Of a stretch of 7,669 nucleotides of DNA, positions 1 through 7,300 are shown piece after piece; position 1 is the stretch's first letter, and every line of letters begins with the position of its first letter. The stretch covers positions 1-7,669 of the forward strand of contig CALVKX010000093.1 of assembly GCA_944333375.1 (NCBI GenBank), given 5' to 3'. The stretch comes from an uncultured Eubacteriales bacterium. Lineage in GTDB: Bacteria > Bacillota_A > Clostridia > Christensenellales > Aristaeellaceae. The notes beneath the pieces were generated by a model. That model worked only from the letters and a program-made list of their open reading frames with translations, made no database searches and was not told the DNA's origin. The position numbers and the translations under genes are program-made.

Positions 1-39
1 AGTTGCTCCCCTTATTGTAGCTTAGGCACGAGATGGAGA

Positions 40-66
40 GAAAGCCGGACTGGCTGCCCGGCTTTC
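40..66 (+). terminator. GC-rich hairpin, possible rho-independent terminator of an upstream gene or leader structure
   Basis: GAAAGCCGG (40-48) pairs perfectly with CCGGCTTTC (58-66), giving a 9-bp stem with a 9-nt loop. The downstream arm ends in TTTC rather than a long T run, so termination would be weak to moderate. It lies 20 nt before the ribosome site of the lipoprotein gene. It could therefore end a transcript entering from the left, or be a 5'-UTR stem or attenuator in the operon's own leader. There is no room between the stem and the ribosome site for a complete promoter, so if it is a strong terminator the operon would depend on readthrough. The stem is certain; its role is not. Confidence 0.45.
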
Positions 67-86
67 CTGTCCAAATTGATTGTAAT

Positions 87-93
87 AGGAGGG
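87..93 (+). promoter_or_regulatory. Ribosome binding site of the lipoprotein gene (decides its start)
   Basis: AGGAGGG ends 6 nt before the ATG at 100. A longer reading from an in-frame TTG at 76 would place this site inside the coding sequence and add eight residues ahead of the signal peptide. The ATG at 100 is therefore the better start. Confidence 0.85.
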
Positions 94-99
94 ATTTGC

Positions 100-2088
100 A
101 TGGGCAGACGGCTGATGCTGGCGCTCGCCCTATGCGCCGCGCTCGCGCTGAGCGCGTGCAGCCTGCCGCAGTCGCTCACCGCCTCGGATTCCCCTGCGCC
201 CGACCTGCGCCTGCTGGACTGGCCCGCCTACGAGATCGCGTCCGTGCCGGCGCAGGAGGAGGAAACGGACGCCCAGCTGGTGGACCTGTGGCTGGACGCC
301 TCCCAGCTCATGGGCGGCATCAATACCACCGGCGGCACCCTTTATCCACATTCCAGCCGCAAGTACCGCGAAGGCGGCTTCCACTACCGTTTCGGCTCGC
401 AGGTGGGCATGTACGAAGGCGTGCTGCGCTGCCTGCTGTCCGCCGCCGAGGGCTCGCGGGTCCGGGTGCTGCGCGTGGGAAACGAGCGCCTTGGGGAGGA
501 CAGCCTCTCCCTTCTGGCCGGCACGGACGCGCAGACGCTTCGCAGCGTCACAAGGGACCTTCTCACCTATGCCATCGACCCCATGCCCTCCGTCTTCTCC
601 GGCATGTCCGCCGAAGACATGGACGGCTCGTTCTATTCCCTGGGAACCCCCATGCTCAACCAGCTCCGCGCCCTGGATGCCGGGGCGCTGGAAAACCCGT
701 CTCTGGCCGCTCGCATGGCCGATCTCCTGGATGCGCAGATCGCGGCCATCGCGGGCCGCGACACGGAGGGCTACGTGGCCTCGGGAGATGACGACGCGCC
801 GCTGCTGTATGCCCTAGGAAATATAGACCTCTCCCGCCTGTCCGTCATCACCTGCGACCCGGCCACCCTGCGCCGCCTGTCGTCGGTGGAGGTGGACGGC
901 ACGGCCGTGGACCATGTGACGGCCCTTTTGAAAAGCCGGGGCGTGTTTGAGGCGGGGCTTTGCGTGGAGCTCTACGCCTTTACGCTGGACTACATGGGGC
1001 AGATGTCCTCCTTTGCCGCGGCGGATTTTGCCGAGCCGCTCATCTGGGGACGGCTCAACTATGACAACGACACGCAGCGCGCTGACGCGGCGCTTCCCAT
1101 GCCGCGAACGCTTCTAATGTTGGTGATCGGAACGCCCGGGCAGGTGGACCGCTACACCCGGCGCCTCAACGCCTCGCTTGAATCCTCCCCGGCGCTGCAG
1201 GGCGTGCGTGGCCCCGAAGATGGCGAACTGACCTACGCATCCGGCGGCCAGACCGTCACCCAGCAGTCTTTTTCCTTCGCCTGGAGCTCGGTTCGCATCC
1301 AGCGTCCGCAATGGGTCTGCGCCACGCAGGCCAGCGACGGCGCGTCCCTGTCCGCCTCCGCTGACGTCTCCGAAAGCGGCGGCCTTCCCTCTGTCGTGCT
1401 CCCGGCGGAGGGGAAAAGCACGCTGACCGTCTCCGTGCCCGTCTCCGGGACGGCGGCCGCGGACCTCACCGCGCTCTCCGGCTACGCCGGCGTGGAAGCG
1501 GCGCTCCTGCTGGACCATACCCTGCCCACCACGGAGCAGGCAGAAGAAGGGCAGGTCATCGCGCTTCGCGATACGCAGTACGTCTTTACCCGTCAGGACG
1601 AGGCATTTCGGAGCGGAGAAAAGGCCTCTCCCTTCACCCTCGCTTCCGTCGCCGCGCAGGGGGACGGCTCCAGCCTGCGGTTGACGGTGGACGCCGCTTC
1701 GCTCACGCCGGGTTGCTACCGGGTGCTGCTGAGCGTGGACCTTCCCGGCACACAGGTGGTATGGGAGGAGGTTCCCTGGGTCCGGGCACTGGACGCGCGC
1801 CCGAGCAATGAGGACGTCTCCGCCTGGGAGCAATTCACCCAGGCGGTCCGCCAGTATGACGGCGACCGTTCCAGCATCCCCCGCTGGCTCCAGCATGCCT
1901 GGGGGCCCGAGGCCGGAGGCGATTATCACGGCCTGGAAATTCCCGACGCTCCGCCGGTGATGCGTGCCCCCTGGCTCGGCGAGCTGATTTCGCAATACCG
2001 CGCGGCAGCGGCAGGAGAGGCCTTTCCCCTCGTCCGCTACGTGCTGGACGTGTTCGTCTCCGCGGGGACGCCGGAAGGAGGCGGCTGA
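100..2088 (+). CDS. Large surface lipoprotein with degenerate von Willebrand A-like N-terminal domain
   Basis: A 662-residue exported lipoprotein and the first gene of the operon. Residues 1-20 form a signal peptide: MGRR, a hydrophobic stretch, then the lipobox LSAC with the lipidated Cys at 20. The mature protein should be tethered to the outer face of the membrane. Residues 61-73 (VDLWLDASQLMGG) look like the first strand and metal loop of a vWA domain. However, the DxSxS motif is degenerate: D66 and S68 are kept and Leu 70 replaces the second Ser. Hydrophobic strands around 248-253 (SVITCD) and 338-344 (LLMLVIG) could be later strands of the same fold, which would require a large insertion. 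From about 385 to 590 the sequence is rich in beta-type alternation, including a TPGCYRVLLSVDL segment typical of beta-sandwich domains. A Trp-rich tail follows and there is no C-terminal membrane segment. The vWA assignment is tentative; CDS and lipoprotein status are secure. Confidence 0.92.
   Translation: MGRRLMLALALCAALALSACSLPQSLTASDSPAPDLRLLDWPAYEIASVPAQEEETDAQLVDLWLDASQLMGGINTTGGTLYPHSSRKYREGGFHYRFGSQVGMYEGVLRCLLSAAEGSRVRVLRVGNERLGEDSLSLLAGTDAQTLRSVTRDLLTYAIDPMPSVFSGMSAEDMDGSFYSLGTPMLNQLRALDAGALENPSLAARMADLLDAQIAAIAGRDTEGYVASGDDDAPLLYALGNIDLSRLSVITCDPATLRRLSSVEVDGTAVDHVTALLKSRGVFEAGLCVELYAFTLDYMGQMSSFAAADFAEPLIWGRLNYDNDTQRADAALPMPRTLLMLVIGTPGQVDRYTRRLNASLESSPALQGVRGPEDGELTYASGGQTVTQQSFSFAWSSVRIQRPQWVCATQASDGASLSASADVSESGGLPSVVLPAEGKSTLTVSVPVSGTAAADLTALSGYAGVEAALLLDHTLPTTEQAEEGQVIALRDTQYVFTRQDEAFRSGEKASPFTLASVAAQGDGSSLRLTVDAASLTPGCYRVLLSVDLPGTQVVWEEVPWVRALDARPSNEDVSAWEQFTQAVRQYDGDRSSIPRWLQHAWGPEAGGDYHGLEIPDAPPVMRAPWLGELISQYRAAAAGEAFPLVRYVLDVFVSAGTPEGGG
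2075..2081 (+). promoter_or_regulatory. Ribosome binding site of the membrane protein gene, inside the end of the lipoprotein gene
   Basis: AAGGAGG lies within the last codons of the lipoprotein gene, 9 nt before the ATG at 2091. That start is only 2 nt past the preceding TGA (2086-2088), which suggests translational coupling and matched production of the lipoprotein and the membrane protein. Confidence 0.8.
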
Positions 2089-2090
2089 GC

Positions 2091-2705
2091 ATGACTTCCC
2101 TGCACATTCGCTATTCCAACCGGCTCAAATGCCTGCTGTGCTACCTGGTGTTTTTTTCTCTCCCCCTCGCGTGGCAGGCCGCCGCCCTCCGGCTCATCTA
2201 CCCCTACAAGCTGGCGGGCACGGCGCCCAACGCGGCGCGGCTTCTGGCGGACGCCCTTGCGTTCCCCGTGGACTGGCTGGACGCGCTGGCCCGGTCGTGC
2301 GAGCCCGCCTCCGCTTCCTCCGCCTCCCTGCGCGCGGCCCTGGAGGCCCGTGAGGCAAGCTGGTTCCTTCTCCTGACCGCCTGCGCGCTGGCGGCCTGGC
2401 TTCTGACGCTGACGGTCCAGCTTCTCTGGCGCGCGCGGCGAACCTGCGCCATCCAGCCCGCACGCGCCACGCGGCGCGCCATCCGCGCCTACCGGCTGAT
2501 GCTGCTGGCGCTGTGCGCGCTGAATGTCGCCTTCGCCGCCCTGGTCTGGTTTTCGGGCATGCGCTCGATTCCGGGCCGCAACCTCTGGGACGCGCTGGCC
2601 TACTGGGGCTGCTATCCGCTCAACGTCCTGGCCGCCGCCGCCGTGTCGCGGCTGGCCGCGCCGCCTGTCATCAGCGGCAGACACGCCTTTTTCAGGCGTC
2701 TGTAA
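2091..2705 (+). CDS. Four-pass integral membrane protein of unknown function
   Basis: A 204-residue protein with four likely membrane segments: about 14-36, 91-112, 136-156 and 166-188. Charges follow the positive-inside rule. The short N-terminus carries Arg/Lys, the loop between segments 2 and 3 (113-135) holds eight Arg, and the C-terminus ends RHAFFRRL, so both ends and the middle loop should be cytoplasmic. The 37-90 loop would face outside, the same side as the lipoprotein, and contains an Ala/Ser-rich stretch. No enzyme motif or known family is recognised. It begins 2 nt after the lipoprotein gene and is followed 18 nt later by the tubulin-like gene. This makes it the best candidate for linking an extracytoplasmic partner to the two cytoplasmic NTPases (inference). 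Its Cys are scattered and suggest no metal site. Confidence 0.9.
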   Translation: MTSLHIRYSNRLKCLLCYLVFFSLPLAWQAAALRLIYPYKLAGTAPNAARLLADALAFPVDWLDALARSCEPASASSASLRAALEAREASWFLLLTACALAAWLLTLTVQLLWRARRTCAIQPARATRRAIRAYRLMLLALCALNVAFAALVWFSGMRSIPGRNLWDALAYWGCYPLNVLAAAAVSRLAAPPVISGRHAFFRRL

Positions 2706-2723
2706 ACGAAGGGAGGACCCTGT

Positions 2724-4325
2724 ATGGGCCGGTATGTGATCGCGGTGGGCGGCACGGGCAGCAAGGTGCTGGAGGCCGTCGTTTACGCCGCCTGCGCGGA
2801 CGCTTTTTCCGCCGCCGACGGGGCGCCGCTCCCCGTTCTGGACCTGCTTTCAGTGGACGTGGATGCCTCCTGTGGCAACACCACCCGCGCCAAGCGCGCC
2901 GCCGAAGCCTACGAGGAGGCCCGGGCCAGCTTCGGCCCCGCCTCCCCTTCCCATCCCTGCTTTCATACGCGGCTGCGCATGGAGCGCTGGAGCATGAACC
3001 TCAGCCTCCGCGCCTCCTCCGTCCGGGAGATGACCCGAAACCATGAGGCCGACCGCCTGCTGGCCCGCACGCTGTTTACGCCCGCCGAGGCGGCCCTGGA
3101 ATACAGCGAGGGCTTCCGGGGGCATCCCGACCTGGGCGTGCTGTTCTTTTCCGAGCTGCTGGGCGGCCTGGAGGAAGCCCGCGCGCAGGGTCTGCCCGAC
3201 GAGTTCAACGCCATGACGGACCGCATGCGCTCCGACCTGGACCGGGGCGAGACGGTGCAGGTGCTCCTGGGCGGGAGCATCTTCGGCGGCACCGGCGCCA
3301 GCGGCATCCCCGCGCTGAGCAAATATCTGCGCCGCCGGTTTGCCGGGGACACGGAGCGCTTCGTGATGGGCTCCGTCCTGCTGCTCCCCTATTACCATGT
3401 GCCGCTCCCCGGCGCGGACGCCGGCTCGGGGATCACCGTCTCCAGCGGCGAGTTCCTCGACAAGGCCCGCACGGCGCTGCAATACTACGGCATGGCGGGC
3501 ATGGTGCGCAACGGGCCGGAGGATGCCGAGGGCATCTTTGACGCGGTCTACCTTCTGGGGCTCTCGCCCGAGCACTTCGGCACGGCCCGGCTCTACGCCA
3601 CTGGCTCCCAGCGCCAGCAAAACGACGCGCATATGCTGGAATGGCTGGCGGCGCGCTGCGCGGCGCGTTTCTTCGCCACGGGCTTTCGCGGCGCGGACAG
3701 CCATAACATCGACTGCTATTACTATCAATGCCATACCCCCCGCTTTGGCTGGGACAGCTTTGACAGTGACGGCGCGCTCTATCACGCCCGCTACGGCGCT
3801 TTGCTCAAAGCCGGCGCCGTCTTTGTCACCGAATGTTATCCCACGCTTGCCGCCTACCTGCGCCAGGGGCGCCGTTCGCTGGGCCGCGTGAGCTACTGCG
3901 CCGCCTTCTTCCACCGCGCGGCGCATGCTCCGCTCTCCGCACGCGAGCGGCTGGGGAGGCGTCTGGACGCCCTGTATGGCTTTTTCGCCTTCTATCTCAA
4001 CTGGGTCTACCAGGTCGTGCTCACGCTCCCGCCCGCCCTGCGGGGAGCGGACGGCGCCCCGGACGGTCTGCCCGAAAACGCCCTGGCCCACGCGGCGACG
4101 CTGGAGGCGCTGCATGCCTTCCTCGCATCCCAGGGCAGGGACGAGGCAGCCTGCCGGCAGGCGCAGCAGGGCCTGGCCCGGCTGGTGTCGGGCCCCGCGG
4201 CCGACCGGCGCGACATGGCCCGGGTCATCAGCGGGCTGGGCGCGGGCGCGCGCGCGGACAGCCCGGATGACGCGCTGGCCGCCTTTTTAAGCGTGCTGCT
4301 GACCGCGGTGATGGAGGATGGCTGA
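2724..4325 (+). CDS. Tubulin/FtsZ-superfamily GTPase-like protein (Tubulin_2-like, not FtsZ)
   Basis: A 533-residue cytoplasmic protein. The start ATG follows GGGAGGA (2711-2717) by 6 nt. The N-terminal strand and glycine loop YVIAVGGTGSKV (4-15) match the first nucleotide loop of FtsZ/tubulin. A second strand ends in acidic DVD (45-47) followed by N52. GFRGHPDLG (130-138) precedes the tubulin signature loop FGGTGASGIP (187-196), equivalent to GGGTGTG. A helix beginning QRQQNDAHMLEW (296-307) could be helix H7, with N300 as the guanine-contacting Asn. It is followed at 323-330 by GADSHNID, a candidate T7 catalytic loop that keeps N-x-D (N328, D330). The C-terminal part from about 400 is mostly helical and unrecognised. 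The general fold is well supported by the two Gly loops. The H7/T7 assignment is inference, and polymerisation cannot be judged. The protein is longer than FtsZ and lacks an FtsZ-type tail. Confidence 0.9.
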   Translation: MGRYVIAVGGTGSKVLEAVVYAACADAFSAADGAPLPVLDLLSVDVDASCGNTTRAKRAAEAYEEARASFGPASPSHPCFHTRLRMERWSMNLSLRASSVREMTRNHEADRLLARTLFTPAEAALEYSEGFRGHPDLGVLFFSELLGGLEEARAQGLPDEFNAMTDRMRSDLDRGETVQVLLGGSIFGGTGASGIPALSKYLRRRFAGDTERFVMGSVLLLPYYHVPLPGADAGSGITVSSGEFLDKARTALQYYGMAGMVRNGPEDAEGIFDAVYLLGLSPEHFGTARLYATGSQRQQNDAHMLEWLAARCAARFFATGFRGADSHNIDCYYYQCHTPRFGWDSFDSDGALYHARYGALLKAGAVFVTECYPTLAAYLRQGRRSLGRVSYCAAFFHRAAHAPLSARERLGRRLDALYGFFAFYLNWVYQVVLTLPPALRGADGAPDGLPENALAHAATLEALHAFLASQGRDEAACRQAQQGLARLVSGPAADRRDMARVISGLGAGARADSPDDALAAFLSVLLTAVMEDG

Positions 4326-4331
4326 GGAGAA

Positions 4332-4336
4332 AGGAG
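4332..4336 (+). promoter_or_regulatory. Ribosome binding site selecting the GTG start of the actin-like gene
   Basis: AGGAG lies 9 nt before the GTG at 4346, in a purine-rich tract (4324-4336) that holds a second AGGAG at 4325-4329. The second copy is spaced 9 nt from an out-of-frame ATG at 4339. The next in-frame ATG of the long gene, at 4397, has no ribosome site before it, so GTG 4346 is preferred. Confidence 0.7.
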
Positions 4337-4345
4337 CGATGCGCC

Positions 4346-7300
4346 GTGCCCGGCGATCAGGACCGCCAAACAACCTATCTGACCTTTCTGCCGCCGATGG
4401 AGGAAGGGTTTCACGCGGGGTATCACACCGCCCCCGGCATCGTGTGCGACCATAACCGCCGCCCGCGCGAGTGGCTGGAAAGCCTGGCGCGCTTTCTAAA
4501 GACGCCCGGAAACGACGTGAGCTATTCCATCCCCGACGTCCTGTGCGCCGAGCAGCAGCTCCGCCGCCTGCTTCGCCTGACGCCGGAGCGCGCGCTTGCC
4601 CATCAGACCCTGCTGGACTACCGGGGCGTGCTGGCGGTGCTGCTTCTGTGGGACACCTGGCCCAGGAACGATACCTGGCCCATTTTGGAGCTCGTTCGCC
4701 TCCCGGACAATGAAACGGCCTTCTGCGCTTCCGTCAGCTCCGCGCTTTCGCCCACACGGGCCGACGACGGGCTATGGGTCTATACCCTTCGCGCCGCGAA
4801 GGACCCCGCGCCCGTCCGGCCGCTTGCTTTGCTCTCCCGCGCCATGGCCATCGTCCCCGCCGCCGCCCCGGGCGATCTGAGCGCCCTTCTGCCGCCGGCC
4901 GTCACCTGGTATGACCGGGCCGCGCGCCGATTCACCGATCCCTGTCCGAGCATCACAGCGCGAGACGCGGCCTTTCTCGCCGCCCGGCTCCAGCTCCTGT
5001 GCCAGCTCAACGAGCAATCCTCGCTGCAAAGCCCCCTCTATGATCCCGAGGCCTCCCTCTGCGGCGCGCTGCGCTCCTTTGCCGGCGATCTTGCGCAGGC
5101 TCGCGGCGCATGGCGTGCACGGCTGGAGGAGGGCGACGCCACGGCGCTAAATGACCTTCTTGTGCGCCTGCTGGCGGTATACTGCCTTGAGGAAAAGGCA
5201 GCGCCGGTTCAAAAGGAAACGCTTCACCCCGGTCAGGTCGATCCCTCCTCCAACCCCCTGCTGCGCGTGCTGCTGGGGCCAGAGACACCCACAGGCGACG
5301 CCGCCCTCACCCTCTGGACGCTGGAATCGGTCGTCTTTGCCTGCCAGTCCTCCTTCTGCCTGCTGGAGCCCGCCCGCGCGCCCGGCGAGGAAGCGGCGAT
5401 GGCGCGGCTGTCTCAGGAGATTGCGCTTCTGAAGGAACACGACGCCACCTGGCGCCAGCGGGCCGTGGAAACGCTGAAATCGCTCGCCGCAAGCACGGTG
5501 GGGCGCCCCGGCCTGTGGAGCCGCATGCCGGACCTGCTCGCCTCCTGGGCGGAGGAGCTGGCGCGGATCCCCGCCGCCCCCGGCGTGACGCTCGAGCTGA
5601 CCTACCCCCTAAAGAGTCGTTCGGAGGCGCTTTGTTCCCTGCTTTCCGAGGCGCTGAGCCTGACGGACGGCGCGGCGGTCCGCGCGCCGTTTTCCGATAT
5701 TCTCCTGCTCATTGACGGCCAGCCGCCCTTTGCCACGGAGGCCCTCAACGGCTGCTGCCGCGTGACGCTGGGGGTGCGGACCTGCTATGCCCTGCCTCCG
5801 CTCTCAGCCGCGCTTTGCCGCCAGCTCATGGACGGGGCGCAGGCGGATGAGGCCGCCGCGCCGCGGCTGGACGGGGAGAGCCTGCGCTTTGTTCCCTCCG
5901 CGGACGGGACCGCCGTCGAGGCCTCCTTTCGCATTGTCCGCCGGGCGCGACGCGGCGAGCAGGAGAGCGAAAACTCGGTTACGCTCCGGCGTATATATAT
6001 CCTAGGTTCCTCTGCGCAGTCTGGGACGGCGCTGGTCATCCCCGCGGCCCAGGCCCCTTATGTCGTGGTCTGGCCCAATGTCCGCCTGGCCCCCGATGCC
6101 TGGCAGCGCTATTTCGTCCACGCGCACCGTCCCCAGGACATCGGCATATGGGCGCTGGGGCAGGACGGCTGGCGGCAGGGCGAACGCCGCCAGGGGGAGG
6201 GCCACGCGTGGCAGAACGTCTGCGTGGAGCGCTTCCCAGCCTTCGTGGTCCTCAGTCGCGGCGCGCTCTCCCTGGGCGCGTTGTTCAACGACATCCCCCG
6301 CCGCCTCATCCGTCATGAGCCGCCGGCCACCGTGTCGGTGGACTTCGGCAGCATTTCCACCACCGTCATGCTCCGCCAGGACAGCCGCGTCCAGCCGGCC
6401 GCCCTGCCGCAATCCCTTCACTGCGCCCTGCTCTCTCCCCTGCCCGGCGACGGCGGGCGGCTGCGGGACGAGTTTCTTCCCGTCCACCTGCCCGAACACG
6501 CCTCCTGTTACAGCCTGATGGACCTGTTTTCCGACCGTCCCGAGCTGTGGCGCGAGGTCCTTTGCGACGGGCATATCTACTACCGCGGCGCGCTGGCGGA
6601 CCTGCTGAAAAAGAGCGCCTCCGCGCTCTACTACGACCTGAAATGGAGCGCCGAGGACTATGCCCTGCGCTGCCTTCGCCTCTTTCTCAAGCAGGTCATG
6701 CTGCAGGCGTCGCTCTGCGCCCGGCTGGGAGGCTCGTCCTCGGTCTCCTGGCGCGTTTCCATGCCGAACGCCATGCCCCTGGGCCGGCAGGAGGCCTATC
6801 TGGAGATGGTGCGCGCCCTGGCCCATGAAGTTGCCGGCGAGTGTGGCCTGCCCCTGACGCCCGACTGTCCCGCCGTGTGCTATGCCTCGGAAAACCAGGC
6901 GGACGGCCTGTACTTCCTCTCCCGCAGCGAGGTCAGCTCGCGCGGCGGCTATCTCACGCTCGATATCGGCGGCAGCACGGCGGACCTGAGCCTGTGGCTG
7001 GGCGGGGAGAGCCATGCCGCCGTCTCCCATTCCCTTCTGCTGGGCTGCCGGGAGATGCTCTTTGATTCGCTCTCCCAGTGGCATGCGCAGGATCTCAAAC
7101 AGGACCTCGGCGCCGGCTCCAAAGCGTTGCAGGACGCCGTCCTGGCGGTGACCGACGCATTTGCGGCCGAGGCCTCCACGGCGCACGGCCGGCGCAAATG
7201 CATGCTTCTGTTGGACGATCTGTTTGCCTCTTATGCCGGGGATATCCGTGACGCCATGGTCGCCGCCAGATCCCTAGGCTATATTTCCCATCTGGAGAGC

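Noticed and set aside
13..18. TATTGT as a possible -10 element of the operon promoter
   Set aside because: Any -35 would fall outside the window, and a 4-of-6 match alone is not evidence.
76..99. In-frame TTG start giving an eight-residue longer lipoprotein
   Set aside because: The AGGAGG site lies within this extension, no ribosome site precedes the TTG, and the extension would displace the normal signal-peptide start.
1114..1995. Long minus-strand open frame (293 residues) opposite the lipoprotein gene
   Set aside because: High GC at third codon positions produces long antisense frames; composition is Arg/Gly/Ala-rich and low in coherent motifs, and the + strand frame has a signal peptide and good context.
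2850..4115. 421-residue minus-strand open frame opposite the tubulin-like gene
   Set aside because: It lies wholly antisense to a gene with clear tubulin nucleotide loops; no recognisable motif in the antisense product.
4339..4455. 38-residue frame from ATG 4339 as a real small gene
   Set aside because: It overlaps the start of the giant gene, has no recognisable features and ends quickly; kept only as a possible regulatory oddity.
5990..6007. AT-rich island (GTATATATATCCTAGG) inside the giant gene, resembling a -10 box or insertion scar
   Set aside because: It reads in frame as RIYILG without disruption, with no paired -35, no repeats at its edges and no internal gene start after it; at most a small cluster of rarer codons.
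6002..7186. 394-residue minus-strand open frame opposite the actin-like region
   Set aside because: The + strand carries all three actin/Hsp70 motifs in one uninterrupted frame; the antisense product looks like a GC-driven shadow.
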